DNA of 64,000 nucleotides from Pseudorasbora parva (GCF_024679245.1 NC_090178.1:47189425-47253424); one strand, 5' to 3'. Shown: positions 12,971 through 27,003, counted from the first letter of the stretch. Made by a program: numbers and translations. The notes: generated by a model from the sequence alone, not told the origin.

Positions 12971-14255
12971 AATGATTGAGTACCAATAATAGAGCAGCAA
13001 ATAAGCATATCCAAATATATATTTTATACTCAAACCGAACGAAACTGGTTTTCACTGTCAATAAATGACACAGTCCTTTCACTTTTGAAGCCCCCACAAT
13101 GACCACCCCAAATCCACTCTTTAGTGAAGCCCCCTGAACCGTATATGAATTACATATTAAGGTTTTTCCTAGAATCGGAGGAATTGAAGGTTTTTGTGGA
13201 TTCTGCACAGCCTCGGCTCCGGCAACGCACCTCTCCAAAGCACACTTACCAAGAGCCGGCAGCACAGAATGACTTACGACTTACAAAGGACACTTTCTCG
13301 TGGTCAAAGAGAGCTGGACTGAGCGTAGCTGAATATGGGGTTTTGAGATGTGTTTTTTATTTTTTTATTTTTTTAAAGGTTGATCTATACAGTGTCATAA
13401 AGATGTGGCACTAATGGTAACCAACGAGACATCCAGTGGCCAAAAAATGGAGATTGCATATAACTTGCTTTCTCAGTGTACATTGATATATTTAGTTCAC
13501 TGGATTATTTTGCATGCTGTGTAATTACACTAAACTGTTTTATAATAATGCTTATGATAAATGCCCATTTATACATAGCTATAGAAATATAGATTTTAAC
13601 AAATCAAAATTACCATTCATGACATCTAATGCACACATTAGCCACTAAAGACATCATTTATAACTAATTAATACAGCAAACAAGGTGACATTTGATAATT
13701 TATAAACCAGTATACAATGGATTATGAGCATGCACATTGAAAAAGCTAATTTATGACTTATACAAAATTATAAAAAATAATATACATGCAACTATAACTG
13801 TTCTTATAATGCATTATAGGTTTTAATGAGTGTTTATAAATATGTTTATAACATATTAATAGGCCTACTTACTCATAAATAAGTATAAATTGCGGTATAA
13901 TTCATTATAAGCATGGCTATTATAGAAAGTGTTGCCAAAATAGCAATATCAGCTTTTTAAAAATCAGTTTGGTGTGTTTAGAGGTTGCACACATGGAAGT
14001 GACTCTGTGTTTGCGGGCAGTAAAGAGAGCTCAGGGTGTTTCAGGGCTGTAAGGGAAAGACTCCACATGATTTCAGCTCACAATCCTTCAGCATATAAAA
14101 TTATTACGAGCCGCAAAACATCATATAAACCAGAAATGCCATTATGTTCGGCCGCCTACCCTTCGATTCAGTGATAAATTGCACATTTTCAGAAGCATTG
14201 TTACTGTTCCCTTGTCTCAAAATGGTTTCATTCATGTTTCTCAATATTTTCTCAG
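12971..14255. other. Intronic stretch, nothing recognised
   Basis: AT-rich DNA, with short repeated words (TTATAA, CATTATA) between 13540 and 13930. The upstream part near 13100-13360 is less AT-rich, but I see no splice-bounded exon in it. Confidence 0.4.
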
Positions 14256-14309
14256 GCTCTCGCTATGGGAATGATGACAGAGTATTACCACTACATTTTT
14301 ACTACCCTG
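14256..14309 (+). CDS. grik2: Kainate glutamate receptor (GluK2-like), 54-bp exon
   Basis: A 54-bp in-frame exon encodes 18 residues, ALAMGMMTEYYHYIFTTL, and joins directly to the end of the exon at 2484-2665 (…ILKQ) and to the start of the next (DLFALD…). The acceptor is ...ttttctcag|GCT and the donor is CTG|gtaagt. The segment belongs to the extracellular amino-terminal domain of kainate receptors, where MGMMTEYYHY is strongly conserved. The exon is too short to stand out in an open-reading-frame search. I found it by looking for the missing residues between the two longer exons. It lies about 11.6 kb downstream of the previous exon and 1.2 kb upstream of the next. Confidence 0.95.
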
Positions 14310-14577
14310 GTAAGTTACATATGGATAACATATTCAAAACCACAGTGATATCCATAAAATAACTTGCATTTTTAGGTCATTATGCTGTATTCCTTGAGTG
14401 GAATTATTGATTATTTTTTCTGGTGATGTTTCCTATTTTCACCAATGATGTGTTTTACTTTGACTGAAACTAAGAAAACATTAGATTGTTATTTTTAATA
14501 ATAATAATAATAATATGTCTCACAGTCCAACTTACATAACCATGTTTTACTAAGATTGAACCTATTATCATGTCTGG

Positions 14578-14830
14578 TAACATTTTATTTTACAGTATCC
14601 TTATTATACGTTACATGTAGTTATAGTGTAGCAATCGCTGTAAATGATGCCTAATTACACGCAACTAACCCTAAACCAAACCCTTATCCTAATCCTAACC
14701 CTGTAGTAAGTACATGTGGTTGATTATTATTACATTGAAGTACCAAGTATTAATAATTTCATACATGTGCTTACTATAGGGTTAGGATTAGGATAAGGAT
14801 TAGTTATTTATAGTAACTACACTGTAAAAA
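14578..14830. mobile_element. Foldback MITE with GGTAACA-type ends
   Basis: It begins GGTAACATTTTATTTTACAG. Two arms of about 36 bp, 14682-14718 (CCTTATCCTAATCCTAACCC) and 14763-14798 (its near reverse complement), form a long stem. Related ends occur at 18698, 20035, 27333 and 42286. Confidence 0.7.
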
Positions 14831-15779
<949 letters not shown>

Positions 15780-15940
15780 TGATATTTTGTTGATCCTAGA
15801 ACTACATACCTGTACAAAAATCTTATCCTAACTATATCCCTTCCCCTTAATCTAACCCTTCCCATTAGAAGCACCTACGCCTGGTTGAAAACCTAAACTT
15901 GACATAAACTGTACACTTGTCCCTCAAATCCACCCTGCAT

Positions 15941-17500
15941 TGGAAAAACATACCTGTGGAAAGTTTCTGCAAACCCCAAAATACGTTGCGTTGTGCACGT
16001 TTCGCACATTTCAAAGGGAGCTTTCAGCACTGGAAGTATAATTCTGTACCAGCTAAACTACAGAGCAAGCTTGGTATGTCAGAAAACCCAATTTATGGAG
16101 CTGGTTAATTGATGCAAACTCCAAAATGTATTTGTTTACAAATCATGCACTTTGGTAAAATATTTTTTTGAGGTCATAACGTAATATTGTGCAAGGAGCC
16201 ATCATTGATCCATAATCTGCCCAAGTAATCGTAAGCATGTATGAAAACGATAAAAAAGGGCTTGGTGTTTTAATTCCTCTAGTGTTCATTTCTGTTGGAA
16301 ACTGCAGTGGTTTGTATAGCTGCGTTTCCACCGCAGGAACTTTACCCAGGAACCAGGAACTTTGGGTGGTACTCCGTGTGTTTTGACCACAGGAACCAGG
16401 GTCTAAATGAAGTTCTGCGTAAATATTTCCCCCTCCAAACGGCCCTGCTCGCGAGGTAGTACTTTTTCAAAGTTCAGGAACTTTCGAGGGCTGGACTTGG
16501 GCGCTGAACATGTATATTGGTTTAGCATTTTATTTCAACCGGCATTTTTAAAAGTCTTTTGCGAGGTTCGGTCTGCGTTCAGTAAATGTCAGTCTTGCTC
16601 TCTGTCTGATGGCGCGCGTTCGTCTCAGCCATCTCACGTGCAATGTCCGTAATAGCTGATAATAATATACATTGTCATTTTAAATCTAGCTTTACAAGCT
16701 TTCTGAATATGCTGCATGCTGCTGAATCTGCACATTAGTGCTCTTTTCTGTCGTTGTTAATTACCTCTTAGTAAACCTATACATAACCAGCAAAAGCAGC
16801 ACAGCTTGAATCTCTTCCATACTCGTTATTCATTTTTTTTTACTGTCTATTTTTCACCATGTAAACGACCTGACTGATTACTTTTAAGTGTGCGTCCTTA
16901 CATGGCATGACCATATTGCCCCAGGCAGTTTTTACTTTAACTGCGCCTGACAGAATAATTTTTTTTCTGAGATGATTATTACACTTTACAACAAATAAAT
17001 AGCTTATGTAATACTGTATTAGTCCTGGTGGCCGTTAAGAGTTGCTATGGCTACAGTTAACACATTCCAGCTGCTGGAGAAAACAGTGTTGACAATTTTG
17101 ATGCGGCAGAAAAACTGCATGTGACAAAATGATTGCGTTTGAAAGTCATCACATAAACACCAGATCGGTTTAGATAACGTCTCATGTAAACAGTCCACTA
17201 AATCGTTCAATCGGTACAAAAAATGTCATCATGCGGTCGCGCAAAAATGATTACTGTCCGTCAGTGACTTGGAGGAGCAATTGCGTGCAGTCCTACATCA
17301 CCGGACTAATCTGCCTAATCTTCTCGGAACTTTATCGCGGTGGAAACGCAGACAGTTGCAGGTCTGGGGGGAGAAAAGTTCCTGTAAAAAAGTTCCTGGT
17401 ACAAATTGTTCCGGGCAATTTTGGTGGAAACGGGTCTTATGTATTGGTATGCAATTTTGGGGTTTACAAAAACGTTGCCACAGGTACGTTTTTCTAATAA
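15941..17500. mobile_element. Interspersed repeat family A with a second element inside
   Basis: The left arm begins TTGGAAAAACATACCTGTGG and includes CTGCAAACCCCAAAATACG. The right arm (17434-17500) is the inverse, ending in the complement of AGAAAAACGTACCTGTGG. Sequence of the same family is at 541-790 and 37505-38070. The middle of this copy is occupied by the TIR element at 16318-17438. Confidence 0.6.
16318..17438. mobile_element. TIR element with AGCTGCGTTTCCACC-type ends
   Basis: The left end AGCTGCGTTTCCACCGCAGG and the right end (opposite strand AAGACCCGTTTCCACCAAAA) are imperfect inverses. Both are followed inwards by repeated CAGGAAC and AGTTCCTG words. A relative in the other orientation appears at 32225-32790. 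No intact coding region. Superfamily not assigned. Confidence 0.6.
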
Positions 17501-18697
17501 AACCAGGTTCCTCAAATCTAATTGTTTGATTGGAATGTTGCTCCAGGATCAGCAACAATGCAGCACTAAAGGAAATCAGGCTCTGTGAAACTAAACTAAA
17601 CAAAATGTTATATTAATTCACCACACAGAACATACGGTCAGCACACACCACATGCACACTTGTTTCAAGTGATCTCATATGTAAAGCAGTCTGCGTTGTT
17701 TACTTCAGGTCGTTTAGATCATGTTTTGGCTGAGGTCGTGCCACACAACCTGTCCATGTTGGCATCTGCTTAATTTGGCTTTACCAAGTGACAGATGATT
17801 TTGTGCCAAAATACCATAGCGTTTGATTGGACGACAGCCTTTGACTTCAACATCGCAAGTCACTCCTATATGCATAATTACACAAAATATTATTTGCATT
17901 TTAACATTTTGTGTTTTTTCCATGATCATCAGAGTAGAGCTCAGTTGGTTTAATAGTTTCATGTCACTTACCTGCTATAGACGCTTTTGAAGAATGATAT
18001 GAAAATACAGTCATATGTGATAATGTTAGAGTTTGATTTGAATTGGTGTTGGTATAAGCAGCCGGAAGTCGTTCGCTCTGCCTGTGTCTAACACTATTCC
18101 CCAGAGAACTCGAACCCACAACCTGCAGGGTACACTGCGATCTGAAGAGTGTGTGATAAACAGGGACTCTGCTGTAGTGATCTAAAAACTGTCTGATATC
18201 GGCATACTGGCGGCATCCCAGTTCTTCCTGAACACTGGCTCTCCTATCCGGGAAAAGGGCCAAGATATGAACTCACTAGAGGCTGGGTGAGACGGAAACA
18301 GAGGAAAGAGGAGAACTCGCATGCCAAAAAGAACCAACCTGCCAAAATAACTCTTGTGGGACTCAACACAATGACATTTCACTGGACTTGTTGGTGTACA
18401 TCCTGTTTACAGAGACATTTACACGCTATGATAAGCTGAGATTCATCCACGCTCATGTCATTTCAATCTCGTCTTACTTTCTTTGTTCTGTGAAACACAA
18501 GAGGAGATATTTAGCAGAATGCAGTGGGTGCTTAAAAACTACTGAAATGCCTTACAACCACTTTTCAAAATTTAAAGCCTCTTGTAGTTTGGTTCACTTG
18601 GTTTGTAGCTAAATTATACATTTAATCCTGGTTCACTTAGTGTTCACACTGCCATTTTAAAGATTGAACCTAAAGATACAAAACAACAAACAGTGGT
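17501..18697. other. Intronic stretch, nothing recognised
   Basis: About 1.2 kb with no element ends or exon signature that I can support. Confidence 0.4.
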
Positions 18698-18890
18698 TGC
18701 ACTTTATTTTGAGGCTCCCCTTTAGACATTCTGTCTATAAATAACATCGCACCTAAATGTCGACTAAATCTCGGTAGAGTATGTTGAGAATTAGACTGCT
18801 AGGGGTCTGGGTTAGTCGAGAAAGTAGTTGCCAAGCTACTTATAGTCCTTATAATGTATGATGGGGAGCATCACAATAAAGTGTTACCCA
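18698..18890. mobile_element. Short MITE with CACTTTATT-type ends
   Basis: Left TGCACTTTATTTTGAGGC and right ATCACAATAAAGTGTTACCC are inverted copies. It is about 190 bp, non-coding, and of the same general family as 20035-20300. Confidence 0.6.
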
Positions 18891-19045
18891 AACAGATTTT
18901 ATGACATTTTGCAGCAGAAGTTAACGAACATCCAGAATAATGAAAAGTGCTGGCCTAAACATGCTTGTTTTATGTGCATACATATGATGGTCTTTTTACC
19001 AGTTAAGAACTCACAAAGAGCAAAAATAAAAATAATGTATAATAA

Positions 19046-19660
19046 AGGGCCCTGTTTACACCTGGTTTTAAGATGCGGTTCATTCGATCGGATCCCGAGT
19101 AGATGAGGGAGACATATTTCCGTTTAAACCTGGTGTTTTAATTCGTCTCTTTTGTCCACTTTCAACCACTTCTGTCCTGATTTATTCGAGGGGAGGTCTT
19201 TGGGTGGGTAAATGTATTGGCTGCTTCAGATCTTTCTATCTAATGGATGAAGTAAGCTCACGCAATTTACATTTGAACGTGACTGGAAACAATGGAAAAA
19301 CATAGACAGAGCAGCAGCTTTAGCTTTCACTTTTTGCTGGTCTGAACGTCGCAAGACTTAGAAATCAGGAATGGTGAGAGAACATTGTTCTTGGTACATT
19401 TTTCATCTTCAAATCAAACTTGGGTCTTCAGAAAACAACGTTTAGATCCCGTCTTGCTAGCACGCTTCCCTCAGTAGGCGGAGAATAGACGGTCTTTTCT
19501 GGCTGTTCGAACACATTTACCACAATGTCTACACTACTGCCCGACTACTTCTGGAAGTGGTCAAAAGCGGACAAGCTCAAAATGTCTTTGATCTCATTTA
19601 CACCTGAATTTAGCATCTTCCACTTGTGATCCGATTGGCCAAAACTCAGGAATCAGGAAC
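19046..19660. mobile_element. Degenerate Harbinger-like MITE
   Basis: The left end (AGGGCCCTGTTTACACCTGG, then CGATCGGATCCCGAGTAGAT) is matched in inverse by the right part (ATTTACACCTGAATTTAGC and CACTTGTGATCCGATTGGCC). The right tip is eroded. Non-coding. Confidence 0.55.
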
Positions 19661-19804
19661 TCAATATCAGGAATTCTCCTATTACACACCAACAAAGATC
19701 AGACACATGAAGACAGTGGTTGCTTCATTTGTACCAAACTATAATGGGCAAAATAGTGACTGTGATAAGAACCTGTTTAAGCATTTTATCCTTTTTAGGT
19801 TCGC

Positions 19805-19965
19805 ATATCCTGTAGCTTAACCAGTAGAGCGTGGTGCTAGCAACGCCAAGGTCATGAGTTCGATTCCCAGGAAAAGCAGGAACTGACAATAATGTGTAAT
19901 GTGTACCATGAATGCAATGTAAGTCGCTTTGGATAAAAGCGTCTGTCAAATGCATATATGTAAAT
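19805..19965 (+). mobile_element. tRNA-derived SINE
   Basis: An A-box-like TAGCTTAACCAGTAGAGC (19813-19830) and a B box GGTCATGAGTTCGATTCC (19850-19867) are followed by the teleost SINE tail GTAAGTCGCTTTGGATAAAA (from 19919). It is transcribed by RNA polymerase III in its family. The body is tRNA-like but lacks the fold of a working tRNA. A second copy lies inverted at 55135-55290. Confidence 0.88.
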
Positions 19966-20034
19966 TTAAATGCATATTCTGGTTCATTTAGATGTCTTTG
20001 GTCTGTGTTGCGTTAATATTTATATTCATATTTC

Positions 20035-20300
20035 GGTAACACTTTAGTATGGGGAACACATATTCACTATTAACTACGACTTTTGCCTCAATAAACTCCT
20101 GATTTACTGCTTATTAATAGTTAGTACGGTAGTTTTTGTAGCTTTTAAGTTTAGGTATTGGGTAGGATTAAGGGATGTAGAATAAGGTCATGCAGAATAA
20201 GGCATTAATATGTGCTTTATAAGTACTAATAAAAAGACAATATCCTAGTAATATGCATGATAATAAGCAACTAGTTAATAACTGAACTTAAAACTGAACC
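20035..20300 (+). mobile_element. MITE-like repeat with GGTAACACTTTAG end, copy 1
   Basis: It starts GGTAACACTTTAGTATGGGG and shares long runs with 42048-42290, including ATTCACTATTAACTACGACT and AGTACGGTAGTTTTTGTAGC. Copy 2 ends in the inverted AAAATAAAGTGTAACC. Non-coding. Confidence 0.75.
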
Positions 20301-20765
20301 GTTTTACCCATATTTTTCCATGTATCCGGAATACACTACCAATTAGACCAGATTTTATGCTAATTGTTGAAAGTCTAAGTGCAGTATGTGAGACTGTTCC
20401 ATCACGGATTGTGAATCACACTAGTGAGCTTAAAAGTATGACTCATATGTTATATTCCACATCTTCTGAGGCAGTCATTGACGTCAAACTCATGACCTGT
20501 CTTCAGTTGTCGAGTTTAAACATGTGCAAAGGCAAATGAGATTTGAGAGTTGTGACAGAGTTTACTTAAGTTTGTTCCTCACTTCGTTGTATAGCTGTAG
20601 AAGATTTGGAATCTGGTTTACAAGTTGTATGGATCACCATTATGACAATTTTATAGTACATTTCGAAAACATATCACTGCAGAACTGAAGTCATATGGCT
20701 TTGGAGCAGCATGAGAGTGAGCAATCCTTGAATAGTTGGAAGAAACTATCCAAAAGGATCTGAAC
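20301..20765. other. Intronic stretch, nothing recognised
   Basis: No supported feature. Confidence 0.4.
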
Positions 20766-20810
20766 TCCCCCCCCCCCCCACACACACACACTCACACACA
20801 CACACACACT
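20766..20810. repeat. Poly-C plus (CA)n simple repeat
   Basis: A run of about 14 C followed by interrupted CA repeats. Confidence 0.95.
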
Positions 20811-21420
20811 GGATATAGACAGCTGAGGGGAGGCCAGCTGGATGGTAAATTTCCCCTTTCTAACCCAGTCGATTAAAAGACTTGAAGCCTTTAATTAGCT
20901 GACTCAGCCTGTCGTACAGTACACTCATCAGTCTATCTTCACTCATCAGCTCAGAAAAAAGGACAAACTCTCACTAATCACAGCTGTCTATCCACATGTC
21001 AATCCCTTCTAGTTGTAACATTGACAGCCGTGATTATTTAGAAACCATAATGGTTCAGGTTTCCCTGAGAGCTGCATCTGAAGGCAGGCGTTAATTAATC
21101 AGTCTGAGGCTAATGCATATTGACACTGTGAAAAGTTTCTGTAAATGTTTGATTAGCAGTTTCACTGGTTCACGTTATTTATGGTCCTGTTAAAGCTTTC
21201 TATTGATCCACTGTAACTTATTGAGCTCAGATTGTGACACATACTTGGTGAGGAAAACAAAGAATCATTGGAATTCCAACTGGTTCTTTTTACATTCTTT
21301 AAGAATGTTTAGCATTTGTTGGTAGCAATTTACTTTACAGTCATTTTCCCCATGTACATGCTATGTACTTATATAATATTGTGTATTATATTAACTGCAA
21401 TAACTGGGTAATAATTGGGT
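20811..21420. other. Possible conserved non-coding sequence
   Basis: Bases 20860-21170 are free of visible repeats and rich in TTTAATTAGC, TTAATTAATC and similar homeodomain-type words. This is typical of conserved enhancers in introns of neural genes, but conservation cannot be judged from one genome. Confidence 0.25.
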
Positions 21421-21421
21421 A

Positions 21422-21459
21422 CTAAACTAAACTAAACTAAACTAAACTAAACTAAACTA
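21422..21459. repeat. (AAACT)n, left block
   Basis: About seven AAACT units. The same unit resumes at 22147 after the Harbinger relic. Confidence 0.95.
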
Positions 21460-21489
21460 CACAGGTATTTTTATTACAGGAGTGTTTCC

Positions 21490-22146
21490 TCCTCCGTTTT
21501 AAAAAACAATCGCGTCCACACGAAGAAAAAAAATCTGTCCACATGAGAACGCAAAACTACGCTATGATTGGCTGCCTGATTTCCACATGGGTCCCATCCA
21601 CGGCACCGATGCACATTGCACTGACTGAGGGATGCCATGGGCTCAAGTGAAACCCTTCTACAAGTTCCTTTACTTTGGACTCAGTGACAGGTAACTGTAT
21701 ATACACAGGTGCAGGGCCGAAGTGGACTGTAATAGCTTCACACACTTGCTTTACTATTTTGTATTATTGCATTCTGGCGCCTTTGTTCTGCAATACATTG
21801 AAATAACTGAACATGTATCTGTAGGCTATACATGTGATAAGCGCTGTTATTAGAGTCCACCGCATAGACTCGACTCACGTAAATCAAAAGGAGATAACGT
21901 GGGAAATCTGACGTCAAACAAAGGAGAGAACGGCGCGCACTTAAACTTAAAAAGCTGAAATCTCCGGTTTCACCATCTACACGCCAACGCTGTAACCGGA
22001 GTTTCTAAAAATCTTCACCCTGGCCGGAGTTTTCAAAAAAGTCCAGTTTCAGTAACCGGATACAGCGTTTGCGTGTGTACGAACAGCCAAACCGCATAGA
22101 AAAAGCTGCGGTTTTGAAAATACCCGTGTTCGTGTGGACAGGGCCT
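21490..22146 (-). mobile_element. PIF/Harbinger-type transposon relic
   Basis: The right end, read inward on the opposite strand, is GGCCCTGTCCACACGAACAC. The left part contains the similar GCGTCCACACGAAG. Inside it is a remnant of Harbinger transposase on the - strand. The right end adjoins TAA, the usual Harbinger target, which is also the start of an AAACT repeat block. Confidence 0.65.
21557..21745 (-). pseudogene. Harbinger transposase fragment
   Basis: The 62-residue - strand frame includes VKELVEGFHLSPWHPSVS and CIGAVDGTHVEIRQP. GAVDGTH is the conserved segment around the first catalytic Asp of the DDE nuclease of PIF/Harbinger transposases. Start and end are arbitrary, and no other catalytic residue is present in frame. 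It is a dead fragment. Confidence 0.75.
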
Positions 22147-22185
22147 AAACTAAACTAAACTAAACTAAACTAAACTAAACTAAAC
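22147..22185. repeat. (AAACT)n, right block
   Basis: About seven units of the pentanucleotide also found at 21422-21459. Confidence 0.95.
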
Positions 22186-23051
22186 CTTCCCCTAAACCTA
22201 ACTTTAACCCATGTAGTTACCTTATATGACCCAGTACTTTCTTAGGTAAGTAAACTGTAAGTACAAATACTGTGAAATAAAGTGCAATATATATATATAT
22301 ATATATGTTATATGTTTTATATATATATATATATGTATATATGTTCTCTGACTGTTGCATATTGATGATGCATATTGCACTCGAGAACATTGCATGCTCC
22401 ACAACAATACAACCTGAGTTCAAGGCTCAAGGTGTCAGGATGATATTATGCAAAACATTCTCACTCCCAACAGTCACATATTGAGCTTGTTCAGGTAACC
22501 CTTTGGTGTAATATTTAGATCCACAGGGTACTCCATTGCTTTCAATGAGAAACCTTTGGCACCATACACAGAAGCGCTGGGCACGTAAATGTTATCGGCA
22601 TAATGAAATTACATATTGAGTTATAATTTTGCCATTATGACATGTTGGAGTGTGATTCTCAATTTAATCAGCCAGCATCATTTTATTTACGTTTATTATT
22701 TTATACTTTTTTCTTCGATATGTAACCCAACACCATCCTACCCCTAAACCTACCCATTTGTGTATTATATGATATAAAACACAGGATATAACAGGCAGAT
22801 ACGACTACAGGCACATTTTATTTAAATATAACAATTACTTCAAGTGTTCCGAGGCCAGACGATTGATTTGTGTGAAGGAAGGACCCAACAGTGATCAGCA
22901 TCTCCATCTGCCCAAATAAAAAAAAAATTGCCACCCAAAAACATAACGTCAGCTTTGATGGTGAAATGGCATTGGTTCTCTTGTGTCTCGTGACCAGTTT
23001 TGTCTTTTTTTTAATCAAATACCTGTGACTATACTTCTATTTGTCTGTTGG
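22186..23051. other. Intronic stretch with short AT repeats
   Basis: (TA)n runs at about 22288-22306 and 22317-22334. Nothing else recognised. Confidence 0.45.
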
Positions 23052-23056
23052 GTGTT

Positions 23057-23159
23057 TGTAATAAAGTTTGTAGATGTAGGCGGGAACCAGCGAACATTCA
23101 ACACGTCCCCGGTCTCACTCGCTCCTCCCATGTCCCTCGCTCGTGCACCTCGCCACATA
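23057..23159 (-). repeat. 3' LTR of the short retroelement, internally deleted
   Basis: About 103 bp. It keeps both LTR tips but lacks about 225 bp of the middle found in the partner LTR. The tips still read TGTGGCGAGG and TTATTACA. Confidence 0.85.
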
Positions 23160-23784
23160 CCCCCATCGCCCCTCGCAGGCCAGGGGGTACACCTGAGACT
23201 ACGCCTACTCCCCCCCGGGGGGCCCAATCTCCGCGTCTTACGCGTCTGGGGTATGGGTGGACGACACGAAGGAAGTGGGAGACCAAGACCGAGCGACAGG
23301 ATGAGAAAGAGGAAAAAAAAAAAATCCGGTCCGGTTCCCCGACACACTGCCGCTCGGTCCTCACCAGCCGAGAGGCTCTTCCTCGCGGTGCCATGCGATG
23401 GTACTGGACGCCCGGTAGACGGCCCGGTCCTCCTCCGCCCCCTGGCGGCCGGCGGTGGCTCCTCCGATTGAGGGCAGTTGGCAGCGAGCTCCGTGCTCCC
23501 TGCTCCTCCCCATCATGGCGGACGGCAGCAGTCTCTGGTCCACAGCGAACACCGGCGACTCCTCCGCTCACTCCAGGATGGCCGCCACCCCACTTCGACC
23601 CAGGGGCACGGCAGCGAGCTCTCCGTCCCACCAGTCTTCACTTGCTCCAGCACCACCGCCTCGGGCAGCCACTCGCGGTCTTTCCCCATCCGTGCTGCCC
23701 GAAACTCCTCAGCACCACGATCCCCCTCAGCAGCGAGGGCTCTCCGACAGTGTGTCCCTCCTTCCTCCCGGGCTTCGGCACCAA

Positions 23785-24113
23785 TGTAATAAAGTTCGTA
23801 GATGGGAAGGAAGGAGGTGGGAACCAGCGAACATTCAACAACTTTTATTAAATAAACAAAACAAAAGTAAACTGCGGGCAGGCCCTCACGGACGACTGCC
23901 CACACACACATAACAAAACACAAACAAAACTCAATGTAAAATCCAGGCCTGGTCCTCTCTCATCCTTGACTGGTGTCGCTCGTCCTTAAATGCCTCTGAG
24001 CTCCCTCATGAGAGGACTGGAGACCGGTGTGACTCGCAGGTGATGCTCCTTCGCAATCACGTCCCCGGTCTCACTCGCTCCTCCCATGTCCCTCACTCGT
24101 TCACCTCGCCACA
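23785..24113 (-). repeat. 5' LTR of the short retroelement
   Basis: 329 bp bounded by TG...CA on the - strand, adjoining the primer binding site. The other LTR shares its first ~57 and last ~45 bp. Confidence 0.85.
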
Positions 24114-24118
24114 GTGTT

Positions 24119-25431
<1,313 letters not shown>

Positions 25432-25433
25432 TA

Positions 25434-26912
25434 CAAAACCAACCCGATTCCAAAAAAGTTGGGACACTGTACAAATTGTGAATAGAAACAGAATGCAGTG
25501 ATATGGACGTTTCAAATTGCAATATTTTATTCAGAATAAAACATAGATGACATATCAAATGTTAAAACTGAGAAAATGTATAATTTTAAGGGAAAGAAAA
25601 ATAAGTTGATTTTAAATTTCATGACATCAACACATCTCAAAAAAGTTTGGACAAGGCCATGTTTACCACTGTGTGGCATCCCCTCTTCTTTTTATAACAG
25701 TCTGCAAACGTCTGGAGACTGAGGAGACAAGTTGCTCAAGTTTAGGAATAGGAATGTTGTCCCATTCCTGTCACATACAGGCTTCTAGTTGCTCAGCTGT
25801 CTTAGGTCTTCTTTGTCGCATCTTCCTCTTTATGATGCGCCAAATGTTTTCTATAGGTGATAGATCTGGACTGCAGGCTGGCCATTTCAGTATCCAGATC
25901 CTTCTTCTATGCAGCCATGATGTTGTAATAGATGCAGTATGTGGTCTGGCATTGTCATGTTGGAAAATGTAAGGTCTTCCCTGAAAGAGATGACGTCTGG
26001 GTGGGAGCATATGTTGTTCTAGAAATTGGATATACCTTTCAGCATTGATGGTGCCTTTCCAGATGTGTAAGCTGCCCATGCCACACACACTCATGAACCC
26101 CAGACCATCAGAGATGCAGCTTCGGAACTGAGCGCTGATAACAACTTGAGTGGTCCTTGTCCTCTTTAGTCCGGATGACATGGCGTCCCAGTTTTCCAAA
26201 AAGAACTTCAAATTTTGATTCGTCTGACCACAGAACAGTTTTCCACTTTGCCACAGTCCATTTTAAATGAGCCTTGACCCGAGAAAATGCCTGCGCTTCT
26301 GGATCATGTTTAGATATGGCTTCTTTTTTGACCTTTAGAGTTTTAGCCAGCAACGGTGAATGGCACGGTGGATTGTGTTCACGACAATGTTTTCTGGAAG
26401 TATTCCTGAGCCCATGTTGTGATTTCCATTACAGTATCATTCCTGTATGTGATGCAGTGCCGTCTAAGAGCCCAAAGGTCACGGGCATCCAGTATGGTTT
26501 TCCCTCCTTGACCCTTATACACAGAGATTGTTCCAGATTCTCTGAATCTTTGGAAGATATTATGCCCTGTAGATGATGATAACTTCAAACTCTTTGCAAT
26601 TTTTCTCTTAGAAACTCCTTTCTGATATTGCTCCACTATTTCTCACTACAGTATTGGGGAAATTGGTGATCCTCTGCCCATCTTGACTTCTGAGAGGCAC
26701 TGCAACGCTGAAAGGCTCTTTTTATACCCAATCATGTTACTGATTGAAGTTGCAAATTGGTCCACCATCTGTTCCTTATTTGTACATTTAATTTGTCAGA
26801 CCTCTTATTGCTACCTGTCCCAACTTATTTAGAATATGTAGATTTGTAAATTATTGCATTCTTATTTTATTCACAATTTGTACACTGTCCCAACTTTTTG
26901 GAATCGTGATTG
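25434..26912 (-). mobile_element. Tc1-like DNA transposon, nearly complete
   Basis: 1,479 bp with inverted terminal repeats (CGATTCCAAAAAAGTTGGGA on the left, and the same on the opposite strand at the right with one A fewer). TA dinucleotides flank both ends (25432-25433 and 26913-26914). The transposase remnant is on the - strand and is broken into three frames. Confidence 0.9.
25680..26648 (-). pseudogene. Tc1-like transposase, frameshifted
   Basis: On the - strand the N-terminal part (26636-26379) has the paired-type helix-turn-helix region (EQYQKGVSKRKIAKSLKLSS, RFRESGTISVYKGQGG). The middle (26353-26108) carries KAHLKWTVAKWKTVLWSDES with the first catalytic Asp. The C-terminal part (26211-25771) has FQHDNARPHTA with the second Asp, and SPDLSPIENIWRIIKRKM with the catalytic Glu, as in DD34E Tc1 enzymes that cut and paste DNA at TA. 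All motifs are present, but no single frame joins them, so it is inactive as it stands. Confidence 0.9.
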
Positions 26913-27003
26913 TATAACGCTCAGTGCTTTGAGTGTGATGTGGGCCATGAGCAGAAAAGAGACCATTGCTGTCTCCAACATCTTCCCTACTCTATAGTAT
27001 GTG

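Larger units (their letters stand above)
23057..24113 (-). mobile_element. Short LTR retroelement with target duplication GTGTT
   Basis: Read on the - strand: a 5' LTR (24113-23785) runs from TGTGGCGAGG to TTATTACA. It is followed immediately by a primer-binding-site-like TTGGTGCCGAAGCCCGGGAG (23784-23765), about 600 bp of internal GC-rich DNA, a purine tract (GAGGGGCGATGGGGGTA), and a shorter 3' LTR (23159-23057). The 5-bp direct repeat GTGTT flanks it (23052-23056 and 24114-24118). The internal part is too short for pol, so this is a non-autonomous or TRIM-like copy that depended on other elements for movement. Open frames inside it are not convincing proteins. Confidence 0.85.

Noticed and set aside
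19805..19880. Functional tRNA gene
   Set aside because: The tRNA-like boxes are followed by the standard SINE tail, and the arms do not fold as a proper cloverleaf. The same holds for 55135-55290 and 40655-40735.
23048..23923. Several 100-267 residue proline/arginine-rich frames
   Set aside because: They lie in the GC-rich interior and LTR of a short retroelement, on both strands at once, with no family resemblance. Treated as non-coding.
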